Below, one piece after another: positions 1 through 11,242 of a stretch of 64,000 bases of DNA. Where the stretch lies: contig CM055098.1 in NCBI GenBank assembly GCA_029204225.1, forward strand, positions 46,746,799 to 46,810,798, written 5' to 3'. Each line of letters opens with the position of its first letter. Position 1 is the first letter of the stretch. Origin of the DNA: Diphasiastrum complanatum (lineage: Eukaryota; Streptophyta; Lycopodiopsida; Lycopodiales; Lycopodiaceae). The position numbers and the translations under genes were made by a program. The notes below the pieces were generated by a model, which saw only the letters and a list, made by a program, of their open reading frames with translations, ran no database searches and was not told where the DNA came from.

Positions 1-672
1 CGAACTAAGAGAAAAACAAACTCGTTACTGCATTGAGTTTTTTAAGTGCTAGTTGTTTTCGTTTTTGTTTTTAGAAAAGATTTTGGCATTCATTATACAT
101 GAAGGTTTGCTAGAACAAGGACCATAATGTTTCAACCCCAGGACATACATTGAACTCACGGGCTTATATGCTCACATTTGGAATGGTTGTTCAATTCATG
201 GCACCTTTAATTTTCTCTCCAATGTGAATAAGGAGTAATCTGATTCCTTTTTTTTAATGTATACTTTCACATTCGCTCATCACATTGTGTCATCATGAAT
301 GTATCTTTCTTTTGCCTTGTTCATAATTCACAAATTGTGCAGTAATTTTCTAATATGAGACAAAGTTTGTAGTTCTTAATTTTGAATGATGAGTAGGGAG
401 TCACCCTAAATCTTCATTGGATCTCCAAATTTGAAGCAAATCACTTGCCTACAATATTAACAAACAAGCACACACATTCAATGCAGATTATCTTATCGTT
501 AGAAGAAATATAAAGAGATTAACTATAAAATAAATAATTGACATGTACATTAATTGGCCCAAATATGTATTGTAACCCTTAGGGTTAGAGTTCTAATTTT
601 TAGGGTCTGCATAGAGAAAATATCGATAATGTGAGGTTTTAGAGAGAGAGAGAGACGAGAGAGCTTAATTAT
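1..672. other. AT-rich sequence, no gene recognised
   Basis: No reading frame of useful length and no recognisable motif is seen here. A short telomere-like stretch near 573-590 is a single chance occurrence. The segment ends where the duplicated kinase/F-box block begins. Confidence 0.6.
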
Positions 673-1038
673 ACGTTATGGTCAGTTGTTGCTAATTTTT
701 TGTTAAAATTGGATGCATTAAATGCCATAATCTACCTTACTATTTTTAGTAAGACAGCTTTGAAGGGCATAAGCTTTTACCTTTCAATTTTGAAAGGTGC
801 AGACGCTTTGCGAGAGATACAAAATTTTCAGAAGAAAAATTCATCGTATCTCCTTTCATCTCTTTTGAGGTCAAGAGTTCAGCTGTAAAGTTGTAATCAG
901 GTGCATGGACATCACATATGAAGAGACAAAAATGATAGCAGACTCTCAAAGAAAGAGTTGGTCTTCTTCCAACTTCAGAACATAGAAATTAGCCGATTGC
1001 TGAGCGTAGTAGCTAGTGTATTTGAATTGATCTAAGGA

Positions 1039-1308
1039 ATGGATCAGGAAACACATGAGATCTTGGCAAGCCTTTCTCTAACTACCGATGATTTCAAGCC
1101 AATCAGGATTGTTGGTAATGGAGCCATGGACACTATTTGCATTGTTTTCTGTGAGGATCGTTTGGGTAAGTTAGAGATGGATGAGCTTTTGTGGAAAAGC
1201 ATGCCGGAGGATTGCATCAACAAGATCCTGGTACAGCTACCTCTGTCCAACGCATTCTGCCTCAGATCCGTGTGCAATAGATGGAAGAGCTTCATTTCCC
1301 GGCACTAA
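1039..1308 (+). pseudogene. Chimeric kinase G-loop / F-box fragment
   Basis: An 89-codon frame from ATG to TAA. Residues about 14-36 (LTTDDFKPIRIVG and following) resemble the start of a plant AGC VIII/phototropin-type kinase domain, with a degenerate glycine loop. Residues about 47-86 look like an F-box: a MPEDCINKILVQLPL stretch followed by VCNRWKSF. F-box proteins bind SKP1 in SCF ubiquitin ligases and normally carry a C-terminal substrate domain. Here the frame stops right after the F-box; the duplicate at 57.9 kb has TGG at this stop and reads on for about 28 codons. I infer a chimera of gene fragments, probably non-functional. It could be a short expressed F-box-only protein, but nothing shows that. 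Confidence 0.5.
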
Positions 1309-1688
1309 CACTGCTTCTTGTCATTCTTACTCTCTGTACATAGGGCCACCTTGTCAGTGTCTACAACTGACCCTTCATTTTGAAAGGCATTAGCTGACGT
1401 TATGAAAAGTTGACCATAACGTTAGAGAATGGGCCCTCCAGGCCCGTTATTAAATACATATTGAAACCATTTGAAATGAGATTGAATTATAGAAACATTG
1501 CACAAAATAATTTATAATGTGCTGACTTTTCAAGTATGTGCGAATAATTTATAATGTGCTGGCTTTTTAAGTTTGCCGCACAATTCTAACCTCAACGTGA
1601 GGAGGCCTAACCCTAAACTGAAGAGGCTGCTTTCACACGCAAACAATTGCTTTGCCCTTTCAGTATAAAAATCGTAACTCATTCAAAA

Positions 1689-1690
<2 letters not shown>

Positions 1691-1763
<73 letters not shown>
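1691..1763. repeat. (CT)n microsatellite
   Basis: About 36 uninterrupted CT units at the end of the duplicated block. The matching tract in the other copy (about 58,361-58,381) is much shorter. Confidence 0.97.
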
Positions 1764-1766
<3 letters not shown>

Positions 1767-1931
1767 CTGTTGTTGACGATTCTAGATATATGGTGCTGCA
1801 ACTTTTGTTGATGTCCATGTCACATGACACCAACGGTCACTGCTAATCGTCTTCAGTCACATGGCTCATCGTGAATGTATCTCTCATGTATCTAGAATAC
1901 GTAGGATTAGCCAAAGTTTTTTAGATTTTTA

Positions 1932-2000
1932 GATTGAAATAGACATCGGCATGCCAAGATTGAAATAGATGTAGGATTGAAATAGACATCGGCATGCCAA
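1932..2000. repeat. Short direct repeats, 43-bp period
   Basis: A motif beginning GATTGAAATAGACATCGGC starts at 1932 and again at 1975, and its first bases recur at 2001. It abuts the inverted-repeat element to the right. Confidence 0.75.
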
Positions 2001-2142
2001 GATTGAAACAGACGTCGAATTCCGACGTCCATGATAGCATGCCAAAAGCCTGTCCACGGAATCTGTCTGGGCCTGAATGGGCACAAACGTCGGATTCCGA
2101 CGTGTTTGGAGCCCGTCGGATTCCGACGTCTGTTTCAATCTT
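1999..2142. repeat. MITE-like inverted-repeat element
   Basis: The arm at 1999-2028 (AAGATTGAAACAGACGTC and following) is the near-exact reverse complement of 2114-2142. The enclosed 140 bp also contains internal palindromes of the form CGTCGGATTCCGACG near 2090 and 2115. No protein is encoded. Size and arms suit a small non-autonomous DNA element, but no clear target-site duplication is seen. Confidence 0.5.
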
Positions 2143-2222
2143 CCAATTCGCGGGATCTAGCACCCTTTCTTTCACTTTGTTTTTCCAAATTTGAGCATCT
2201 TTGGAGCGATTGAGGGCGATTG

Positions 2223-2596
2223 AGGGCGATCGGTGCTTGAGAGCTTGAAGGTGCTTGAAGATCATTGTTTGAGGTTGGTGCTTGATTTATGTTTGTTTTG
2301 CTTATTGTTTGTTTGTTTGAGGTTGATGTTTGTTTGTTTGTTTGAAGAGGAGATAGAGAGTGTGAAAGAACAAAAGAGATGGAGAGAGAGAGTGTGTATG
2401 TGTGTGCGTTTTTAAATTTTGCATTGATTTAAAATGGTTTTGAATGGTCTTGTAATAGATATTAGTATTATTTAGGATAGTAGATTTATGATTATTAGAT
2501 TTGTAATTTGTGAGAGAAAAAGAGAGAGAGGAGGTAAAGTGTACATGTATGGTTAAAGATATTGAAAGATTTTGGAGTCTTTTTTTTTTAAATAAA

Positions 2597-2686
<90 letters not shown>

Positions 2687-2966
2687 TTTGTTTTCTATAA
2701 TAGATTGTGATAGTGTTTATAATAGATTAATTTTTATAGTGTTTATAATGGATTGTTAGAATTATTTGAGATAATGTTTAACATTTTACATTGATGTAGA
2801 ATTTAAGATTATAGGTAAATACATAATCTATGGTAGTAATAGATTGTTAGATTTTTATTTATTTAGGACTAAGAATGATAGATGAGAGAGAGAGAGAGTG
2901 TGTGTGTGTGTGTGTGTGTGTGTTTTTGTAAACATCTTAATCACTTTACATTGATTTAATATTTAA

Positions 2967-3005
<39 letters not shown>

Positions 3006-3370
3006 AGAGAAATGGGAAGAAGTGTGTATGTATGTATTGTGTCTTGCATTTTGAATTTAAGATAATGAAGAAAGAGAGAGAGAGTGTGCGTGATTTGATT
3101 AAGATTTAGGGTAGTAGATGAATAGATTGTGTGTGTGTGTGTGTGTGTGTGTTTGTTTTTTGTATTATGCATTAGTTTAGGGTATTTAAGAGTGATAGAT
3201 AAATAAATAGTGTTTGATATAAAATTATGAATATTGTTATTAATAGATTGTTAGAATTATTTAAGATAGTGTATGTGTGTTTGAGAGGATGTGTATGTGT
3301 TTCGAAATTGAGAGTGTGTGTGTGTGTGTTTGTGAACATGTTTAGCATTTTACATTGATTTAAGATTTAA

Positions 3371-3415
<45 letters not shown>

Positions 3416-3465
3416 TTTGGAGAGAGGAAGTGTGTATGTCTTGTGTTTTGCATTTTGAATTTAAG

Positions 3466-3512
<47 letters not shown>
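2223..3512. repeat. GA/TG microsatellite field with 400-bp repeats
   Basis: GA tracts lie at about 2602-2684, 2884-2898, 2972-3000, 3375-3408 and 3469-3512, with TG tracts at about 2899-2922 and 3129-3152. Between them, segments beginning near a TTTACATTGATTTAA motif recur at about 2944 and 3350 (spacing about 406 bp), with weaker copies near 2416 and 2784. The tracts thus seem to have grown inside an older degenerate repeat. The last GA tract directly abuts the truncated gypsy LTR. Confidence 0.8.
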
Positions 3513-3514
<2 letters not shown>

Positions 3515-4665
3515 GCTTCTTTATGGTATAATGTTGATATTGTTCTGACTTATTCGTATGATATAAAATGGAGAATTAGTCTGGTTGTCAAATAGACATT
3601 TGGGTTAAGTAACCAGTATTACTTAATGGATAAATGAATGTTTAAAATTGGAATATCAGTCTTCTCTTTCGAATCGAAGAATTGGCGTTCTACAAGAGAA
3701 TTGTTATCAGAGTAGTACGAATATACTCCACTCTATCTGATTAAGGTGTCAGCAAGAATTCGGATTGATTTCGATGTATTCGTTCATCAGTGATCAAAGT
3801 TAATCTTATTCTTGGATTAACAAAAGTTAAACAGTAGTCCTCAACAACTAGTGTTCTCCTCAGAGTTAAATCTCTTGTATAATCTTCGAATATGTTAGAA
3901 ACATATGTTCGGAGATATTCAGAATACAGATATCTTATCTCAATTCTTCAGACAGGGACTATCAATTCAGTTGTATACATACTTTTCTATCGATGACTGA
4001 GATAGACTTCTGATGATAAACGTTATTCGGGTATCGAACAAGTATTCGAGTGTCGAACAAATATTCGAATGAACGAATAAGTTAGTTTTAAGACAGTTCG
4101 TTAGAACACTTTTACGGATACACAGCATAGACTGTAATGTGCTTATGCAACTGTCTGACCAGAGATAGATTTATATAAGAAAGATTGTTAGAGTAATTCA
4201 GAAGATCTCTCACAAGTACATAAACTTTTATCTCTCAGCGAATACATAAACTATATCTCCTGGTGAGTAAGACTGAATCGTGTCTTCTCTTTATCATCTT
4301 CAGAGCGAACAATCACGTCTTTATAAATTAGAGGCGTGTCGCTTTACTGAATAAGGTTAACCAATATATATCTGACACGTATGTAGATTATACCGCAAAG
4401 ATGTATCTAACCCTGAGTTTAGATTACTATAGTTAGAATTGTCGATTCGGATCGAGTCGTTTCATGTAAGTGTCTTTATTTAAGGGTTGTTGTAGATGTC
4501 GCTTCATTGCTGAGGACTTGTCCTTTATATGTGATATTTAGTATGTCACGAAAAATATAGGCAGGTCCCTTCATTATAAATGTATCCAGCTCTTGTCTTC
4601 TTATGTGAATATATATTGCTTCATTTGGATGTATATTCGTTGTTTAATAAATACACATCTTCACA
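3513..4665 (-). repeat. Gypsy 3' LTR, truncated at its outer end
   Basis: It matches 11,308-12,460 at a fixed offset of 7,795 bp. On the minus strand it begins TGTGAAGATG after the polypurine tract. The last 65 bp or so present in the other LTR (11,243-11,307) are absent and are replaced by a GA microsatellite. Confidence 0.93.
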
Positions 4666-4679
4666 TATCCCCCTCCTCA
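4666..4679 (-). other. Gypsy polypurine tract
   Basis: Read on the minus strand, GAGGAGGGGGATA lies immediately upstream of the 3' LTR start. This is the expected position for the primer of plus-strand DNA synthesis. Confidence 0.85.
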
Positions 4680-4885
4680 AATGTGAAACGTCCTCGTGAA
4701 CAAACAATATTCTTTTTGAGATTTGGTCGTTGATTAGAAAAGAATATATTCGGTTCGTTGATCAATTCGTCTTTAAAAGATATTTCTTCAGTAGGAACTT
4801 TATTCGAATTGATGGTTATTGCCTTCAAGTATTTGAAAACATCAGATACAGCATCACATAGGTAAAGGATTTGGAAAAGAACTCT

Positions 4886-5446
4886 TTAGTCTTGATACAT
4901 CTCGTCATATAATTGCTGAGCGAGGTCTAAATCCCTTTGACATTCGAGTAACAATAGTTTTTCTCGAGAACGAGAGTATCTGCCAATAGCAAGATTTCCG
5001 AATTCTTCTAAATGTATCGGAAGAAGAGTGCCATCAAATAATTCTTGTACTAATTTGACATCTTCCTCCGAATCGTTCCTTAATCTGATCTCTCGAAAGA
5101 ATCGTGCTGAATGCTGTAAATAATTACACTTAATATACAAATTTTGTACAAAAAATAAGGTCTTTGCTGCAAATGTGCCGAACTGTCGATAAGAATATGT
5201 ACAAAATAATTTATAAGCACGGGACTTCGTTCGATCCTGCAGACTGTGTTTGATTTCTGCAAAATATTCAGCAAAATTGCGCTCCCAGTCAATGTAGATC
5301 TCATATAGTTCAGGATACGCCATATTTATATTGATCAGCAAACCCGCATTGTCGAATGCTGCTATGTCCGCACGCTCCGTTGGTTTGTACAGTTTGAATT
5401 GACAGTGTCGTCTCCAAAATTGTCGGTTTCGATCGTCGACCTCCAA
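4886..5446 (-). CDS. Gypsy extra 3' ORF (ORF3), unknown function
   Basis: An open frame of 186 codons between integrase and the 3' LTR, uninterrupted although the main polyprotein has four stops. The frame is open from 5608, so it overlaps the natural pol stop (5578-5580) by about 30 nt in another frame. The entry starts at a TTG; the first ATG is about 43 codons further in, so expression by splicing or frameshifting is possible. A pyrimidine-rich stretch followed by AG just upstream (about 5441-5460) could serve as an acceptor. The product is charged, rich in Arg, Glu, Leu and Tyr, and shows no transmembrane segment or signal peptide, so an envelope role is not supported. I do not recognise a family. 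Confidence 0.6.
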   Translation of the reverse strand: MEVDDRNRQFWRRHCQFKLYKPTERADIAAFDNAGLLININMAYPELYEIYIDWERNFAEYFAEIKHSLQDRTKSRAYKLFCTYSYRQFGTFAAKTLFFVQNLYIKCNYLQHSARFFREIRLRNDSEEDVKLVQELFDGTLLPIHLEEFGNLAIGRYSRSREKLLLLECQRDLDLAQQLYDEMYQD

Positions 5447-5525
5447 AAATAAATAAATATTAATAAATTCGCAAATAAGACTCGAATGATGTTCGGATGA
5501 TAGTATTCGAAGGATGTTCGGGTGG

Positions 5526-5571
5526 TATTCGAATGAATGATCGGATGATATTCGAATGAATGATCGGATGA
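5526..5571. repeat. 23-bp tandem repeat at the pol end
   Basis: Two copies of a 23-bp motif starting TATTCGAATGAATGATCGG lie at 5526-5548 and 5549-5571, with partial copies out to about 5490. They sit just past the pol stop, in the stretch where the ORF3 frame is open. Confidence 0.8.
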
Positions 5572-5577
5572 TATTCG

Positions 5578-7122
5578 TTAAATAAAATATTTCTTGAGTC
5601 TGGAGCCGTTAATACGTGTAGGTAGGAGTTCTCCTTCGAGTGACTCAAGTTGTACCGAACCATTCTCGAATACTTCAATTACTTTGTACGGTCCCAACCA
5701 TTTCATATGAAGTTTTCCCGGAAACTTTTGGTGACGACTATCATAAACAAGGGCAAAGCCATTGGTCTTAAGATCGCAGATCTTAAGTGTAAAATCATAT
5801 TTAATCTTTCGTTGCTCCTGAATTTTCTTTGTAAGTTCGAGTGAACGTGTTCGAGCTTCCGAAAGTTCTTAGATAATCAATAACCGTTCGTTGGTACAGT
5901 CTGCCTCTGTCCGTTCTGCTTGTATTCGGAAGGTAGGTATTTCAAATTCGATAGGCAGGATTGGATGCATTCTGTACATAAGATAATAAGGGGTCTGTTG
6001 AGTAGTGATCTTTTCAGTGTTTCTATATGCCCAGAGAACAGAGGGTAACTTTTGATCCCAGTCTGAAGCATGTGCAATAGAAATTTTATTAAGGATCTTA
6101 CATAATATGCCATTTGCTCTCTCTGTTAACCCATTAGCTTTCGGATTATAAGGTGTTGTCTTCCTATGTTTGATCTGGAAATAATTTGTCAGGTGTCGAA
6201 TTGTTTCATTCAGAAAGTGTGTTCCTCGATCACTGACAAGTTCTAAAGGACAACCATATCGTGTAATAATAGATTTGAAAAGAAAAGCTGCGACAGTCTT
6301 CGAGTCGTTTCGTTTCGTTCCTTCAGCTTCCACATTCTTTGTCGCATAATCCGTTGCTACCAAGATATATCGACACTTGGTGTGTCGGGTTACTGGTTTG
6401 ATTGGCCCGACAAAGTCGATCCCCCATTTTTCGAATGGTGCGAGCGGTAAAATTGGTGTCAATGGCCAATTCATTGCTTTAGTTGGTTTACCAGACCTTT
6501 GGCATGGATCACAAGATCGAATATAGATAGAGACATCTTTAAACATAGTAGGCCACCAATACTTGGCATTTAATATCTTTTTAACAGTGTTTTTGAGGGA
6601 AAAGTGACCTCCGGCATCTTCCGAATGTAAGGCTTGGATGACTCTCGAAATTTGTTCGGCTTCAAGACACCTTCTTAATTGATTATCAGCACCAAGTTTA
6701 TACAGGATATTATTGATAATTGTATATGGTGCAACTTTGTATTGAAACACTGTTTTCTTCTCCAAGTCATATCCATCAGGATATATCTGATCTTTGAGAT
6801 AATCAATAATATCAGAATAAAAAGAATTCGATGAAGATAACTTGAACAAATTTTCATCTGGGAAATCGTCATTCAATGGGTTTTCAATTTTTCCAGTGCT
6901 TATTCGTGAAAGGTAATCCGCATTGGTATGGTATTTCCCTTGGCGAAGTTCAACTGTATAAGTGAATTCTTGTAATAACAGAACCCAGCGAGCTATTCGT
7001 CCTGATAAATCTGGTTTGTTTACTAGATATTTCAGAGCATAGTGATCCACATGGAAAATAAAAGCATACCCCAGCAAATAATGCCGAAATTTCTTAACTG
7101 TAAATATCATTCCAAGTGCTTC
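5578..7122 (-). pseudogene. pol: Gypsy pol: RNase H end and integrase
   Basis: Continues in frame from the RT part after a TGA at 7123-7125. It holds the end of RNase H, then integrase with an HHCC zinc-binding region (HSEDAGGHF and later CDPCQ) and the DDE catalytic triad, visible as GIDFVGP, SDRGTHF and LTERANG. An in-frame TAA at 5869-5871 interrupts the C-terminal part. Past it the frame stays open and contains a GPY/F-type module (WLGPYK at about 5683-5700), ending at TAA 5578-5580 with no chromodomain. The catalytic triad is intact, so only the stops prevent a full product. Confidence 0.9.
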
Positions 7123-8814
7123 TCATTTTGTCGCCGAATAATTCTTCTCCGAAGAACTGAGTTGTCGACTAGCATAATATATTGGATAGTCTTTCTTCCG
7201 TTCGTCCTTCTGGCTTAGACATACACCAATAGCGAATGCTGACACATCCACATAACAATGAAATATAATTGACCAATTAGGTGGTCTTAAGATCGGTGCA
7301 TTGATCAGTTTCTGTTTGAGATTTTCGAAAGCTTTTTGGTGTTCTTCTGTCCAAAGATACACCACTTCCTTCTTTAATAATTGAGTAAGTGCTGCAGATA
7401 TTGAGGCATGATTCTGGATAAACCTTCGATAATAACCGACATGTCCCAAAAAGGCTCGAAGTTCGCGAAGATTTGTTGGTATAAGCAAATTCCGTATTAC
7501 TTCGATTTTATCTTTGTCGACCTCGATCCCTCGATTGGATATTCTGTGTCCTAGAAGAATGCCTTCTCTCATTCCGAAGAAACATTTTTCGGGATGGAGT
7601 GACAGACAAGTGTCTCGACACTTGTGTAAGGTTAGCTTCAGTTTCTGGATATGAGATTTGCTATCGCTGTATACACAGAAGTCGTCAATAAATATTTCGA
7701 GAAAAAATCGTAAAAACGCGGCAAAAATCAGCATCATAATTCGTTGAAAAGTCGTCGGCGCATTACAGAGACCAAAGGGCATTCTATTGTAGGCATAAGT
7801 GCCCCAATCGGTGGTGAATGTGGTTTTCGCTTTATCCTCCTTCCGCATTTTAACTTGATTATAGCCTGAAAAACCATCACAGAAACTATATCGTTCTTGT
7901 CCAGCTACCTGATCCAGAATAGAATCAGTGAATGGTAACGGATGATGATCTTTCTGTGTAGCTGCATTGAGCTTTCGAAAGTCCTGGCATATACGAATCT
8001 TGCCAGTCTTCTTCTTTGGTACTACCACAATAGGTGACACCCATTCGCTACTTAAGACAGGATAAATAATTCATGCTTTTAGATATTTGTTGAGTTCGTC
8101 TTTTACCATTAAAGAGTACTTTGGATTAAGTCGATACTGTCTCTGACGAACAGGAATAGCGTTCTCCTTTACATCAATTCGATGTTCACCATATTCGGCA
8201 GGAATTCCTTTTAAGTCATCAAGCGACCATGTAAAGACGTCCTGATACTCTTTAAGCAATTCAGTGTATTTAGATAACTCAGTTTCTCCCAAGGACTTTG
8301 CAACATGGACACATCTGCCCGGTGCAAGTTCAATTTGCTCTGTTGAATCAGGTAAAATCATACCTTCTGTCATACTAGACTTTGAATATCCATGAATTTC
8401 GCGCATTGCTGTCTCCATAGATATGTTCGTGTCGACAGACTGATTCTTATTTTCAATTTCTTCGTCTGATTCGTGCGAGTCGTCCGATTCGTACGAATCT
8501 GTTGATTCGTCTTCAGTAATAACTAGTTCATCTAGTTCTGTGTTGCAAACATCGATGAATTCTTCTGCATTATCTGATTCGTTATCATTCTCATAGCATT
8601 CGAAAAATTTAACTTCGACATCTGAAACATTAGAGAAGATATTTAGTGCATAAGAAGAATTTTCCGAAGTATAGCTAGTGTCGGTCATAGGAGTTTCGCC
8701 TTCGTATCTATCTTTATTCCAGGTAATGATCTCCTCTGCTGGTTTTCCACGATTATTGGTCTCGCCAGTTTGAAATCTTAATTCCCTAGACTTCCAATGA
8801 ACACTAGCATTTGA
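7123..8814 (-). pseudogene. pol: Gypsy pol: reverse transcriptase and RNase H
   Basis: In frame with gag-pro after the TAG at 8815-8817. The first 240 codons are an acidic linker rich in Glu, Asp and Ser. An in-frame TGA at 8071-8073 precedes the RT core. RT motifs are clear: VVVPKKKTGKIR near the start, MPFGLCNAP, and the catalytic FIDD box at 7681-7692. RNase H begins near CYVDVSAFAIG. The second TGA (7123-7125) falls where related elements have an Arg in the ATEREAL-type motif, which fits a CGA-to-TGA change. Confidence 0.92.
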
Positions 8815-11154
8815 CTAATACAGCCACGGCCTTCCGATTAGCACAGAGTAAGAAGGCAAACCCATTGGTTTGATAACAATAAAATTCATGGTAAAAGGCT
8901 TGGCTTGTATATACACAGTAACGTTCTCCAGCTCTCCGACAGGCTTTCGTCGTGTTGAGTCTGCCAACTTGATATTTCGGTTGGTTGGTCGAATATCTGT
9001 CAAACCCAGAGCGTGAGCAGTTTCTTCAGTAATAATATTGACGCTCGAACCTGAATCAATCGGCACATGTTCGATTAAGCATCCCTCAATAGTAATGTCG
9101 ATTTCCGGTGCGCCAAGATCTCCCAAATCAATAGATAATACTCCTAATTCTGGCAAGGGATTTCTTTTCTTCTTCTTTGGAGTAGAAAGTCCTTTTAACT
9201 GCCTGCGATAGTAAGTATTGTCTGCCAACAATTGTTCGAATGTGATATTTGGACGAAGAGAACCAATATCAGTTACGATATCGTAATCTTTCGTCTTCGA
9301 TATCGGCTTGTCAATCATGGCTTCCGACAGTTTGGTTTTATGAATTGATTCGTTCCCTTCTTCGAATGTGACTTTCCTTTCTGTAGCTGCTCTTTGTAGT
9401 TCTTCTTCAATTATTTCTTTCGCTTCTACAGATATATCTTTTGAAAACAAATTTTTAGCATTTCGATCATAGTCGGGATCATCTTTAATATCTTCTTTTG
9501 TTAGGGATTTATTCGTTCCCTTCTTCGAATGTGATTTTCTGCGTTTCTTCGAGGAACCTTTCGAGTTGGTTTTCGAGTCATCTTTCGAAGAACTCCTCGT
9601 ATTTACTTTGAATATTGTTTCCATATCACTTGGCCAAGATTGGTCAGTTGTCCTCGTTGATTGGTTTTCCACAAGATCAATTTTTTGTATAACCGCATCT
9701 GCCGAAACTTTTCCTTTCGAGTCTACCATTGCAGCAGGTGTCGCTACATACTGGTATTTAGGTCTTGGCCTCTGTGGTTGGGGACAATCAGGATATTTGT
9801 GGCCTGGTTCTTTACAATTCGAACAGAGAGGTACATACCCAATTGGCTTCCATGGTTGCGGACAGTCTGGTGAAAAATGTCCTGGTTCTCTGCAATTGTA
9901 ACAATTGCCCAAAACTGGTCTTGGAAAATTCGAAGTCTTTGTTGTTGATGTTACAAATTCGGGTGGATTATATCTTTTCGGTCCGAATTTGGGGATGGAT
10001 TGCTGGAACGGTGTAGTCGTGCCTTGAACAAAATTTGTTGTTGTATCATTATTCTGAAAAATAAACAGCACCTCCTGTGTTGGATCTTCAACGTAAGATA
10101 TATTCACTGTTCTGCAATCTTCCTTCGAATGTCCTGATGCACCGCACCTCGTACACCATAGTCCTGAATTGGAAGAAGATGATTTCGGTCTCTTGTCAGC
10201 AACCTCTGAAATCTGAACTTTTAGATCGTTGAATTTTTTGTTAATATCTGCAAGATCTCTCCTCCAAATCTTTTCGACCTTTGATGTTGTTGGCTTCATC
10301 TCCGAATTTTTATCGTCCTTTCGTTTGGGTTTTCGTTTACTACTTCGTTCTCTCTCATCAGTCTCAGAGTCGGATGAGTCGTGTAATTCGGATTCTGAAC
10401 TGGAGGAACTGGAACTGGATTCAGACTTTGAATCCTCTTCACTGCCACTGGAAACATGCTTAGACTTTCGACTTCGTCTAGTTGATTTTCTCTTCTGAGC
10501 AAGCTTAGAAGTCTCATAGTTTTCAGCACTTGCAATGACTACTGCTAAGGTAGTCGTATCACCTTGTCTGCAGTATCGATTTATACTCGGTGGTAAACCT
10601 GACAGAAACCATTCAATTTGCATCGCAACGGGGTATACTCCAGTTAGTTTTCCAATAAGATTCTTGACCTTACGAGTATACCTTCTCAGAGATTCTCGAC
10701 TCTTCTTCTCTATGTTGTTGAGTCTGCCGAGTACTCTGGATGAATAACCAATTTCTCTGAATTGGTGTAGAAACGCATCTTTCAGCAGCAACCAGGTAGC
10801 CACTCGTCCTGGTTCGACTTGGCTGCACCATATGCGTGCTTGTTTTCTGAGAAGACCAGGAAAAATCCTCAGTTTGTCCGCCTCCGAACCTTCATTATTC
10901 GCGTTCGCAATTGATTCGAACTGCGAAACATAACTGTCCGCATCATCTGAGGTTGTTCCTTTGAAATAATCGTATCTGATCTTCGAAATTGAAGAAAGTC
11001 GGGGTGCAGGGCCTTCCATATTCGGTTTTAGTTTGGCAACTGGTTTTAACAAATCCGAATAAGTTTCAGCTCTATCAGAACTTCCAGATAAATTTCTGAA
11101 AAAATCTTCTCGAATCTTTCGATATCTTTCGAGTCGGGAAGCTCTGTCTGACAT
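8815..11154 (-). pseudogene. gag-pro: Gypsy gag-protease polyprotein
   Basis: A 779-codon frame. The capsid-like gag domain covers about residues 50-220, followed by a Ser/Glu/Lys-rich tract. Three zinc knuckles of CX2CX4HX4C form lie near residues 335, 416 and 442 (CTRCGASGHSKEDC, CYNCREPGHFSPDC, CSNCKEPGHKYPDC). A retropepsin-like protease follows, with the catalytic DSG near residue 700 (PIDSGSSVNII) and the flap and GRPWL region after it. The frame stops at TAG 8815-8817 but reads on in the same frame into the pol linker, so gag-pro-pol was one polyprotein. The start is the first ATG after the primer site, about 60 bp downstream. Confidence 0.92.
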
Positions 11155-11212
11155 ATACTTATTAATGACGATGATTTTGTCAAATTTATATCAACATGTT
11201 TGTTTTTGGCTA

Positions 11213-11230
11213 TCCCCGGCAACGGCGCCA
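11213..11230 (-). other. Gypsy primer-binding site (tRNA-Asp)
   Basis: The plus strand reads exactly like the last 18 bases of a plant tRNA-Asp including CCA, so the minus strand is its complement, starting TGGCGCCGTTGCC. It lies about 12 nt after the inferred 5' LTR end. Confidence 0.9.
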
Positions 11231-11242
11231 AAATTTGGTTTA

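Larger units (their letters stand above)
673..1835 (+). repeat. Direct duplication block, copy 1
   Basis: This block is repeated in the same orientation at about 57,280-58,425 with many substitutions and small indels. It holds the leader, the chimeric ORF, the 3' flank and a terminal CT microsatellite. The two copies lose similarity just after the microsatellite (after about 1,800 and 58,420). The CT tract is about 72 bp here and only about 20 bp in the other copy. Confidence 0.8.

Noticed and set aside
573-590. Telomere-like AACCCTTAGGGTTAG
   Set aside because: Single short palindromic occurrence with no repeat array, so neither telomere nor interstitial telomeric repeat can be claimed.
9566-10016. 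Plus-strand frames opposite gypsy gag
   Set aside because: Antisense shadows of a well-supported gag-pro frame on the other strand.
11212-11230. tRNA-Asp gene
   Set aside because: Only the last 18 bases of the tRNA are present, without cloverleaf arms. The position between LTR and gag shows that it is a primer-binding site.
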